NCBI GenBank assembly: GCA_948099385.1
Contig: CANUEZ040000129.1
Coordinates: forward strand, 6,578,501 to 6,642,500
Source: Fasciola hepatica
Lineage: Eukaryota > Platyhelminthes > Trematoda > Plagiorchiida > Fasciolidae
Direction of reading: 5' to 3'
Length of the DNA stretch: 64,000 nucleotides
Each line of letters opens with the position of its first letter. The stretch's first letter is position 1. This document shows positions 1 to 9,610 of the stretch, in pieces. Position numbers and translations under genes: made by a program. Under the pieces are notes generated by a model that saw nothing but the letters and a program-made list of their open reading frames with translations, ran no database searches and was not told the origin of the DNA.

Positions 1-551
1 CTTCACTGCGGCTTACGGTGCATTCAGACTTTCCAGATCGAGTCTTTTTCCCGAAGGTCTATCTTCATATCCGTATAAAGTAGACTTTTCTGACGAGACA
101 GAAGACAAAACCCCCTTTCTCTTACTCCACGCAGGGCCACATCACTGGCACAGCGAAGCGAGTCTCTCCGTTGTTTTCCTTCACCACTGCGTACCACTGA
201 CGTCCATTCCACTCAGTTTGCATCAACTTCCATTTTCCTGATTATTCCCACAGGCCACTTGTCTCTAGCAGGGGTCTCTAAAGTAATCAGCCCCTTCTAA
301 AAATTTTTTGTAATGAAAGCCACCTCTGTCCTGCCTAAAGAGTCGGGGCGTATTCTCTTACCCGTCTACGCTGAGGTTACATGCTGAGTGACTGACCTGT
401 TTCCATTGTCTACAAAGTTCTCTTATGCTGGCATTAGCAAGCACACAGCGGCCACCACCAACAGTAGGCCGTTCGGGCTTAGCGCTAATCCATTCTGTTA
501 ATCTGACAAAGGAGGAACTATCGGCTGATCGTTTAGTGTTCCCCAAAACTC
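1..551. other. No recognisable gene
   Basis: I see no coding exon, RNA gene or named repeat here. The short open frames lack any protein motif I know. If the purine tract and LTR-like start at its right edge are real, this stretch would be the 3' interior end of a plus-strand LTR element, but no integrase or other retroelement protein is visible in it. Confidence 0.3.
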
Positions 552-816
552 AAAAAAGGGGGGTGTAACGTCTCCTTGCTAATTATCGGTTGCACAGAAA
601 GTACTCTAGCGGCTTGAGTGTAGAGAGGATCATTCTTTTCCATAGGCTACACCTTGGCGGCTTGAGGGAGCGGGGTTAAACTGTCAAATTACTCCCTCAC
701 TGGTGGCGCGATCGTTAGTGTGCTGCCTATCCCAACGCCTCAGATGACCCTTGAGCTCACTAACAGTGTCCAAGAAGTTGGAAACTCTGTCGCCATAGGT
801 CTCCATTGGTGTTACA
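552..816 (+). repeat. Candidate polypurine tract plus 253-base LTR-like segment
   Basis: A run of six A then six G (552-563) is followed directly by TGTAAC at 564, and a matching GTTACA ends at 816. A purine tract joined to TG...CA with short inverted ends is the usual junction between the interior of an LTR retroelement and its 3' LTR. That would imply a plus-strand element running in from the left of the window. I found no second copy of this LTR in the window and its sequence does not match the other LTRs here, so the call rests on junction structure only. Confidence 0.35.
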
Positions 817-819
817 TGG

Positions 820-1240
820 TGTAAGTCAATTCTCGCAAATCGAGCAAAGCGTAGCCAATTCAAACGAATCCCAAAACCAGAACAAGATTGACTCGTAGTT
901 TCTACGGTAGTAAATTGACATTTACAAAGGATACAAATTTATAAAAACCTCAAGTGTGGTACCAAATGGGCTTCACAGTAAAACCCAAAGGTTCAAAGCC
1001 TAGTGGCTCAAGCACGACGGTCGGAAACGGTTAAAGGCTAAATTCAAATGGCTCACATGGATAAACAAACGCGAAAAAGTGTGGCATATGAGCGATCTTT
1101 TCAGGCTAATGCCAAGTATAGTCAAATTCACAAAGCACGTAGAACATTTGGAAGGACTTTCAGTATTTGTTCTTTATACAGCCGGCCAAAATCCTTCCGC
1201 ACAAATGGTTGTCTAAGATTCAGGATGGGGTCGTAATTCT
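820..1240 (-). repeat. LTR-like segment related to the BEL/Pao LTRs
   Basis: Starting with TGTAAG, the first 60 or so bases (around GCGTAGCCA at 851-859) resemble the start of the BEL/Pao LTRs at 23218 and 29376, and also a segment at 31270 (shared AGAACAAGATTGA-type stretch). It lies just downstream, on the minus strand, of a Pao gag-protease fragment, where a 3' LTR would sit if the rest of pol had been lost. The right end is approximate. Confidence 0.3.
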
Positions 1241-1294
1241 CACCCTACCTACCTTCAACTTATTTTCAGTGCCTGTGATTACTTACCTCCTGTG

Positions 1295-1980
1295 TTAGCT
1301 GCGAGCAAAGCAGGTTTTCGCCGTGGTTATCATTCGCACAGTCCATGAGGAGTCATTTCCAAATCCCGTTGCACAACTTGAGACTAGCATATTCATCGTG
1401 CCTCTGAGATGAGGCCATCTCTTGGCGATCAACCTAATAGAATCGACTGGTCTCATCAGCAAGCTGTCTATTGCAAAGGCTTCCGGAATTTCTTCGGCCC
1501 CCTCATCAGATAAAGACGTTACCTGCAGGGTCAGCCTCTTAGAATCGTTAACCTGACCCTCTGCAATCGTGCTGACAGTGAGCGAAGTATCCGACCCTGT
1601 GTCCAAAAATGCATCAAGCCTCCTCAATCCATCAGGTGTCACGATGCCGACAGGTACGGTGCCTAATCTCGCTGGTTTAAAACCACCATGTACCGTTGAA
1701 CAGACAATTCTGGGTTCATCCGGCTGAATAGGCCTATTGTTGAGAGGGCCATGTATTACCGAGTGATGATTACCCAAGCATCCGCCCTGGTTACATTTCA
1801 CTTTTAGGCTGCATTCGGAGGCTCGATGAGAGTTGTTCGGACACATGACGCATGAGCCAATCCTTTTTACTGAGCACCACCGATCGCGTACACTCATCCC
1901 ATGAAGGGCCGGATAATCTGGTAGCCGAAGCAGGGAGCTTCATAGCTACCGTGGCCGGGTGCTTCTTCGACAAAATAACC
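1295..1980 (-). pseudogene. BEL/Pao gag zinc-knuckle and protease fragment
   Basis: This is a minus-strand relic of a BEL/Pao polyprotein. The open part (1295-1897, 200 codons) contains a CCHC knuckle, CVMC followed by an H four residues on and a C four after that, then a second Cys/His cluster, then an aspartic protease core with the motif DTGSD in the context LDAFLDTGSDTSL. The layout knuckle, then spacer, then protease, then KRWPHLRG matches the larger Pao copy at 27667-29358. The preceding part (1791-1973) is in another frame, so the copy is frameshifted. RT, RNase H and integrase do not follow downstream on the same strand. It is a dead fragment and not a host gene. Confidence 0.75.
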
Positions 1981-2479
1981 GAGTTTTCAAAGACAACTGC
2001 CTACCTAGCCTAGTGCCGTCGTCTACCGTTACCCATTTAGTCCCGTAATATAACCATGCCTAGCTTTATTAAGGAACCCAGAGCACCTTAGCGTAGCCCT
2101 TCTTTAAAAACTGTCCTCGTTCTGGGAACCCCCGGAATGATTTGCGAACCGTTGCAATTAGTTTTACTCCGGCCCCGCCGCTGTCTTCGGCGGAAGGGTT
2201 ACCCACCTTTGGCAGACCCCGTACTTCAGAAAAACAAGATTTGGGTGTAAGAAAGTAATTGATTGAGCCGAGCTATGCCAGTGGACGGGGTCAGCTGTGT
2301 TGAAGAAAGCCGACTCTCGAGCTCCACACCCTCCAGTGGGACTGACCATAAAACCTGTTGTGGAATATAGTCCTTCGGAATTGAGTAAACCCTGGGTCAA
2401 GTCTTCGATTCCCCTTCGTTTGACCTTCCCCTTGGTGCTAGGTCAGCAATATTATCTTCTGATCCCGTGTCCCATTCAG

Positions 2480-2900
2480 GATGCTTTAGCATATCGATGA
2501 ATAGTCGCCGAGCTGTTGGCAGCCAATGTTCGATAGAGTAAATCGGCACTTCTCATGTAGCACCTGACGGCCTCTATCGAAACAATCAGGTAGGCTTCTT
2601 TTCGATATTTTAACCGATCTAGTACTCGAGGCGGCTGCCGCCAACCACAGTTCTCTTATAGTGACGGTTCCATTTGAAGTACTCGCCATTCACCGCACAG
2701 AAGCTCATGGCATGGGGACCAATCCACGAGGAGCAGCACCGCTAAAGCCGCTGCGCCGTATCCGGTTTCTAAAGAATCACAGAATATATGCTGCTCGGTG
2801 CATTTTAACCCTTGTTTGATCCCATTACGCATACTCCACCGCAGTCTCAACTCGGCAACATAGTTCATAAATGATGCCCAATTTCTCAACAACACCATAT
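2480..2900 (-). pseudogene. BEL/Pao RNase H fragment
   Basis: Minus-strand frames give FCDSLETGYGAAALAVLL, the Asp- and Gly-containing start of the BEL/Pao RNase H domain. The same motif in the copy at 25977-26369 reads HAFSDASEVGYGAVVY. Further residues of the domain appear only after switching frame near 2700-2660, so the copy carries frameshifts. It lies upstream, on the minus strand, of the gag fragment at 1295-1980, which is the wrong order for one element. The two are therefore separate or rearranged insertions. Confidence 0.55.
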
Positions 2901-5900
2901 CATCTGGGCTAAGCGGGTTATTCCAAATTTATCTTGGTCTGCATCACCTCTGCAACTGCCTCGCCGGGAAACAGCGGGGCCCCTGGTCCAGGTGGGTCAA
3001 AATGGGGAACCGACCTTCCCTAATATTCCCCTCCTTGCCAAAGGCTCGTCAAGCAATTGGAACCGAAGGTTGATTTCTTCCGGGAGGGCTCATGACACCA
3101 TGTCTCGCTGGTCAAAGCCTCCTATTAAGGTTAAAGTTATTTCACTTGTACGGGTTATCGTTACCGGAATTCCGAAACTTTCTTTTATCGTACTGAATCG
3201 CCGTCATAACTCAGGGTCTCTCCTTTGCCCTGGGCGTTGGCGAAAGGGCTTTTGTTGACCCATCGACAGACGGCCTAGTTTCGTTTACAGAGGGCGTGCA
3301 CTTGCCTGTCCAAAATCGGTGGCAAATCTCAGGCCAGCCAAGCGGGTCGATGTTTCCGTCAGCCTTTGACGAAGTGGAGCGAAGCCGTCCAATCAGTCGT
3401 GAACAGCCGCCCTAACCGAACCGAGTGGAGTCAATGAATCAACGGTCAGACGTTGTTTTTTGGGGATGCATCGGATTGAACCAATCAGCGGCCAAGAGGT
3501 TTTTTATTCAAACGGAAAGGAAAGCAAACAATCACGAGCCAGCAGTTGTTCTAACCGACCTCAAAGAACTCAGCCAGTCGGAAACTTGTACAACATTCAG
3601 CATTCAGAAGATCGAGTTCGGGGAAGAGCTGTTTGCCAGTAAGCTTAGTACGGGGACTTTGATTCCGACTACCAGGTGATCTAGAAAGCGGTTTTTACAC
3701 CATAAATGAGATGGCCCCAACGGCAGAAGTGTCTTCTCACTGGAGCTAGTGGGACGGAACAAAATATCTGGTGCCTTAGCCTGAATCTTGCTGAGACAGT
3801 ACTTGGTAGTCTCACTTACTGTTTTTAATCCGCTGTAATCCGCAGCTGTTGATTCTTTGTTTGATTTTAGCGTGTAGGGGACTAGAAAGAATATTATTGA
3901 GATTTGGTTATTTCAAAAAAGCCCAGTGTCCTGTATCAGGTACCGCAGCTGCGCGGAGTCTAATTTTTTGGAATTGTAAAGAAGTTGGTAGCTACAAGTA
4001 GCCTAAAGCTAGATCTGCTGGAGATTACAGTACTTAATACACTTGGCGACCACTGAAAGGTGAAGTTGCGCAGCAAATCTGTAAACCGTTCCAAATCAAG
4101 AGGAGAAGTAAGCAGGCGAATCAAACCATTTTTCGCGGGTGTCGGAAATTTTTCCTGTCCAGGTGCTAGCATATCGTGTTGTTCCAAGGTAGGTTCAGTT
4201 CCCCACAGAGTTAGGTTTGATGTGTCACTGGCTGAACTGGAGTAGAGATGGGTTACGAGGTATGCTTGGGTAGGCAACGGGAGATTCTGGAGGTGAGGAA
4301 TGAGACGGAAATTGCGAAGTAACCTTTGGCACTCGCCGAGAAAGAAGAAGACCTACTGACCACAGATGAGGCTGAGGGTGCAGCAACGTGTGTTGAACAT
4401 CCACCCCACCTCTTGCTTGGCGAGCAACACTTTTGTTTCCAGTGGCAGATCTTGTGAAGGATTGTCGTTTCGACTTGAATAAAGTGGGATCTGAATAATT
4501 ATCGTGTTGTTCTTCTAAGTATTGGGGGTTCGTGAAACAGTTTGAGTGTTACCTTGAAAGTCAAGCTTGTGGCGGTGGCCAGAGTTTACTTTATCCAATG
4601 CATTACTGCATGGGCAGAGCAAGGGATGCCATTTCAGAATATTATGTTGCCCCCAAAACCAGCGTGCAATGTGGCCACAGAAAATTTAGAGTTGTGTGAA
4701 CAGAATAACGTAATAGTTGGTTCAACGGTTTACCAATTTTTTCAAGGTTTTAACCGTCTGACAGAAGATTCCGATGCCCCTGCCCAGGCGTCATTAAAAG
4801 CGCTCAATTGTGAAGAGGCTTCCACGCAGCTCGATTGCACTCCAAACACCAGCCCACTGCAGACCTTGGGGCAGACCCCTTGAAAGCTACCCAAGCCTCC
4901 ACGGACAAAGTAAACAAGCTCAAGACCATAGATAAAGATCGATCTAAAGCCCTACACTCGTCACAATATTTTGTTATCCCGGGATCGTTTTCCACCACGC
5001 TAGCTCACTCGTAAAACCACACAATGGACATTGACCTTACGCGTCCGCTAGCTGATGTTTGCATTGGTTTTGTCCCGCGAACTTAGGCGCGTTTTCTTTG
5101 TGGACATTTTGTCAACCTGACGGCGTGAACCTCAAGTGACCTTAACTTTCCCACACTTGGCCGACGGCAAATGAACCCCTTGATCTGAGGCAATTCCAAC
5201 CCATTTTTTACCGTGCTCTTGATGATGGTTCTCGTTCTGACTCTAAGGTTGGTTTCAAGACTAAAGCGACTCTATTGAAGATTGAGCCCTGCCTGTTGAA
5301 GACCAGAAGTAAGGTTCAGTGGTGACGGGGTCTCGAGAGAAGAGGATAACCATCGCTGCAGATTTAGAGGAGATTTTCACGCAAGTTTATTAATCCCACC
5401 AGAATGACGCATCAACAGCTTCGTGGTGGGAAAACGATGAACCAAGACAGCAGTCATGTTGGTACCAAATGACAGCTCCCCCTTCGGAGTAACATTTCTC
5501 TTTTGTGCTGGCTTTTTGCCGGAACAAATGCCAAGGAAGTCCTGGACTACGAAACTTCCGTCATTGTTTCGGTGTTGGGGAACGCCCATAGGGACAACAG
5601 CCTGATATCTTTCTCATCCGTCGAGTTGAAAACCTTTCTGGTCAGCCTAGAGAGTTGGTAGAGAAAGGAAGATTTTACCATAAAATAAGGGATCACAATT
5701 GGAGGAAGCTTTGTTTGTCATGCCAGAAAGCGATGTTGCTTCTCTTACGGCTGATATAAGCCTAAAATCAACTCCAGCTCAAAGGACTGTTTGTCTGGAA
5801 CAAATCGTTTGACAGAATGTTCTTTTTTCGCTTGTACGTGGTTTCTCCTGTATATTGGAGGATAGGAACCTCTCCCATTATCTGTATTCCTTAGGATTCG

Positions 5901-7772
5901 CACGCCTTGGTAACTCTTAAGGCAGTAGCGCAAGCAGATATTAGGGAAGCTAGCGAGAAAGTTAGCCAAAATGGAATCACAGCAACGAAGCGTGAGAAAA
6001 AGCTGAATAACACACCAAAGAAACACGGTGAATTCGTGGCGAAAGAAGTGGGGATGAAAACCAGGTTGACTTTGGATGAGTGAATGAATGAGATGGAATG
6101 TGATTAGTTATAGTATATTTCTTGACCGTGGTCAATACACATGCACAAGGCAAGTTCAGAGTATACAGCAATACATGTCAATGTGAGGTATTCACAAATT
6201 CTAAATTTATAAATCACAGCAACCGAAATACAACAGTAAAGTCATGTAGTGTTTGAGTAAACAAAAGTGGTAATGGTTGAGGCGGGAATTTCGAATCGGT
6301 TTCGAAATCGCTGGAGGGCGGTGTGGATAGCTGGACAGTCGTGGAATTGCTGATATAAGCAACAAATGGACGGTCACTAACAAGTAACCGGACGGAAGAG
6401 ATGCAAAAGAACATTGTTAGAAGTATAGCAAGCGTGGGGCTTTCAAAGTGCAGTCAGAGATGCCAGCGGGATATTGGACACTGATCCAGCATTGGGTAAC
6501 TAATTGTGGAGGAAGCATGTGAAACAAAGGCAAGTGATTCAAAGGTGATAATAAAACGGACCTTTTGTGCAGGTGATTACAGTGTCATATGGAAATTCAA
6601 ATGAAGGCGAAAAGCTTCGCAGGGACTTCAGTGAACTTTTGAAGAGCATGAATGGTGTATGGACATATAACGGACTATTAAAGAAAAGAAAAGCCGTCAA
6701 TGAAACGGATTAGTGGAGACAAACGTCAATGGTTCGGCTAGGCAGGAGTTGGAAGAGTGTAAAATGTTTTTTTTGTATTTGATAGAAAATTGGTAATCAA
6801 ATTATGGTTGGCTGCAGATGGCTGGTATTCTGTTCCGTTGAGACCTTGGTTGCAGGCAGAATGTTGTGGGAAGCAGGTAAAAAAGGGCTGGTTTGACGAA
6901 GTTGACAGCTGCAAAGGCTGGGTTCCGGCCATTGATTTCGTACTCTGCGATGCGGTGAGACTTTCATGAGGTTTTGTTAATCCATGTACGGTGCCCCATG
7001 TAACGTCAGCAGGCGAGAGTATAGGTTTAAACCGTTGATCAAATCGTCCAGTCCTTACGGTAATCCGGAATAAACGTCCATTTAGCCGATGGATACCCAA
7101 GTAACCAATGCAATCTGGAAGAGATCAGGAATGCGGCAGTCTGGAGAGTGTTCCAGCTGTGGGTTATGATTATCGTTTTTATGGAAGCAAGAAAATGAAC
7201 ATTTTGATATCCAAACAGTTAGTTATCGTTCGGCTAGTGGACAGGTCTATTAGGGATCCCTAGATGGAGACTGGTAGCTTTCTAGGGTATTTGGGGCGAT
7301 ATCAGGTAGGCAGTGGATGAGGAGAGGGTGTCCGTTTGGGAACCAGGAATAAAACAATAGTAGATGGTATGGTCTGGACGAAGAATGAGAAAATAAGAAG
7401 AAAACAGTCTGGTCAGTTCACCAGCTGTGGTAAAGGACGGCAAACAGTAAAAAGGGGGGAAAACACAGTGTTAAAATGAGGATTTTTTATGTGGGGGCAA
7501 ACGTGCTGGTATTCGGCAGGGGCATACGGATTCCGGTTGGAATGGGGTCTTAACTTACCATGAGCATGTGCGTAGAGAAGTGGAGCCTAGTTACTAAGGA
7601 ATGGTAATCCGTGTGGCAAGTACGAGAAAGGCACAAAAAAAGCAGGATGGGACGGCTGAGTTCTAGCCTGAGCCAGGAATTAACTGAGAGCGAGCACTCA
7701 TCGCTAAAGGACGGAACGGTAGTAAAATGGCACAATCTAGTTAGGAAGGGGGACGAGTGGAGCATACCCAAG
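2901..7772. other. Long stretch with no recognised gene
   Basis: About 4.9 kb without a protein or RNA I can name. One segment (4542-4883 plus, continuing in another frame to about 5000) is unusually open: 113 codons that, after one frame change, run on for about 45 more. It could be a decayed coding sequence or chance. Nothing in it matches a family I know. Confidence 0.3.
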
Positions 7773-7782
7773 GTATATATGT

Positions 7783-7845
<63 letters not shown>

Positions 7846-7848
7846 GAT
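7773..7848. repeat. (TA)n microsatellite
   Basis: Nearly pure alternating TA with a few C, G interruptions. It precedes the first copy of the ~525-base duplicated unit. Confidence 0.9.
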
Positions 7849-8371
7849 GTATACGTGGGTGCGATCATCGGACGCAAAAGACTACGGCAAGAAAAGTGAG
7901 ATAGAGTGACGCAGCCGAGGATCAACGGTTAACGGAAAGAAGAACAAAAGTTAAGCACGGGCTCATCGGTGCCGCGGATCCCAAAGGCACATTTAGGCCA
8001 TGAAACGTGAGACTAAAGGGGAAACGCCTAAGTGTGGCTAGAACTTTCAATGGGAAAGTTGGTATTTCGCCTAGAGTGGTCATTGAGCAGGAGTAAAGAC
8101 CAAGTTCTGCATGAAATTACAGAAGAACCTTAGCTGGGGGATAGGGTGGGAGCAGAAATGGTAACGTCATAACTGGGTGTTGAGTTCAGTTAGTGAGTCA
8201 CGCTAAGTGCGATGAATCAGACTGGATTTTCCAGTTCGAAATCGCAGAGGTGGTGAGCGAAGTATGAGTGGTGGGACCTGGTGCGGAAGAGAGGCATTAT
8301 AAGCTAAGAGATATCGAGGACCGTTGAGTTACTCACCATGATTTTGTTATTAATTATAAGACAGTAGTGAG
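7849..8371. repeat. Duplicated unit, copy 1 (~523 bases)
   Basis: Runs from GTATACGTGGGTGC to the sequence just before a (TA)n tract. Copy 2 at 8625-9171 is the same over essentially its whole length; beyond base 7871 the offset is a constant 800. I count four substitutions over about 500 aligned bases. Copy 1 lacks about 23 bases near its start (after ATCATC) that copy 2 has. No coding frame is conserved and I recognise no known element in it. Confidence 0.9.
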
Positions 8372-8444
8372 TATATATATATATACATATATATTGTATA
8401 TAAAAATGTTATATATTTACACATATATATGTATATATATGAAT

Positions 8445-8496
<52 letters not shown>

Positions 8497-8517
8497 ATGC
8501 ATATATATATATGCATA

Positions 8518-8581
<64 letters not shown>

Positions 8582-8624
8582 CAGGTGTATATATATATAT
8601 GTATATATAAAATATATATATTGC
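8372..8624. repeat. Long interrupted (TA)n microsatellite
   Basis: About 250 bases of TA-rich simple sequence with ATG, GAA and GCA interruptions, lying between the two duplicated units. The open frames drawn through it on both strands are simple-sequence artefacts (Tyr-Ile repeats). Confidence 0.9.
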
Positions 8625-9170
8625 TGTATACGTGGGTGCTATCATCAGACGGTTCCTGCGAAAGCGGTCGGACGCAAAAGACTATGGCAAGGAAAGTGAG
8701 ATAGAGTGACGCAGCCGAGGATCAACGGTTAACGGAAAGAAGAACAAAAGTTAAGCACGGGCTCATCGGTGCCGCGGATCCCAAAGGCACATTTAGGCCA
8801 TGAAACGTGAGACTAAAGGGGAAACGCCTAAGTGTGGCTAGAACTTTCAATGGGAAAGTTGGTATTTCGCCTAGAGTGGTCATTGAGCAGGAGTAAAGAC
8901 CAAGTTCTGCATGAAATTACAGAAGAACCTTAGCTGGTGGATAGGGTGGGAGCAGAAATGGTAACGTCATAACTGGGTGTTGAGTTCAGTTAGTGAGTCA
9001 CGCTAAGTGCGATGAATCAGACTGGATTTTCCAGTTCGAAATCGCAGAGGTGGTGAGCGAAGTATGAGTGGTGGGACCTGGTGCGGAAGAGAGGCATTAT
9101 AAGCTAAGAGATATCGAGGACCGTTGAGTTACTCACCATGATTTTGTTATTAATTATAAGACAGTAATGA

Positions 9171-9171
<1 letters not shown>
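8625..9171. repeat. Duplicated unit, copy 2 (~547 bases)
   Basis: Second copy of the unit at 7849-8371, in the same orientation and about 99% identical by eye. It keeps the ~23-base segment missing from copy 1. It is followed by a further (TA)n tract that also serves as the tail of the LINE to its right. Confidence 0.9.

Positions 9172-9250
<79 letters not shown>
9172..9250. repeat. (TA)n tract at the 3' end of the LINE
   Basis: Pure alternating TA, about 78 bases. Read on the minus strand it directly follows the terminal hairpin of the CR1-like LINE, so it can be read as that element's short-repeat tail. It also matches the tracts that flank the duplicated units to its left. Confidence 0.85.
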
Positions 9251-9251
<1 letters not shown>

Positions 9252-9267
9252 CCAACCAGGGGTTGGA
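9251..9267 (-). other. Terminal hairpin of the LINE 3' UTR
   Basis: A perfect 7-base stem (TCCAACC with GGTTGGA) closes a 3-base loop and abuts the (TA)n tail. In CR1-type elements such 3' stem-loops, with the adjoining repeat, are the structure recognised by the element's reverse transcriptase. The role here is inferred from position. Confidence 0.7.
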
Positions 9268-9610
9268 TACTGAAGCAGTTTTTATGGCAATGTTGAGGTT
9301 GGTTTCAGGGCCGCATACGCAATATAACTAAATAAAGTTAATAAATCGTGGAGCGAGTGAGAGATATTGACAACCTGTGGGGAGTAATACGGTAGTCTCT
9401 ATAAATGCGAGCGCATCTGAAAGGATTTGTTTCAAAGTTGAATTAGCAGGATCCTATAAGTTGGTATGGATAAACAGTTAGTGGACGCAGACATGCTTAC
9501 ATATGTCGATGGCGAAGGCTAGGAGAAGCGGTCAAACAAAGCAATCAGAATTTTTAAAGCGGTGAGGTTATTTTGGAAGGTAAGGTAAAGAGAGAAAGCA
9601 GAGCAATGGC

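Noticed and set aside
4542..4998. Possible gene after one frame change
   Set aside because: Open length is above average, but there is no motif, no splice signals and no repeat match. Left as unrecognised.
7611..8699. Open frames of Tyr-Ile repeats on both strands
   Set aside because: They come from (TA)n simple sequence and have no coding meaning.
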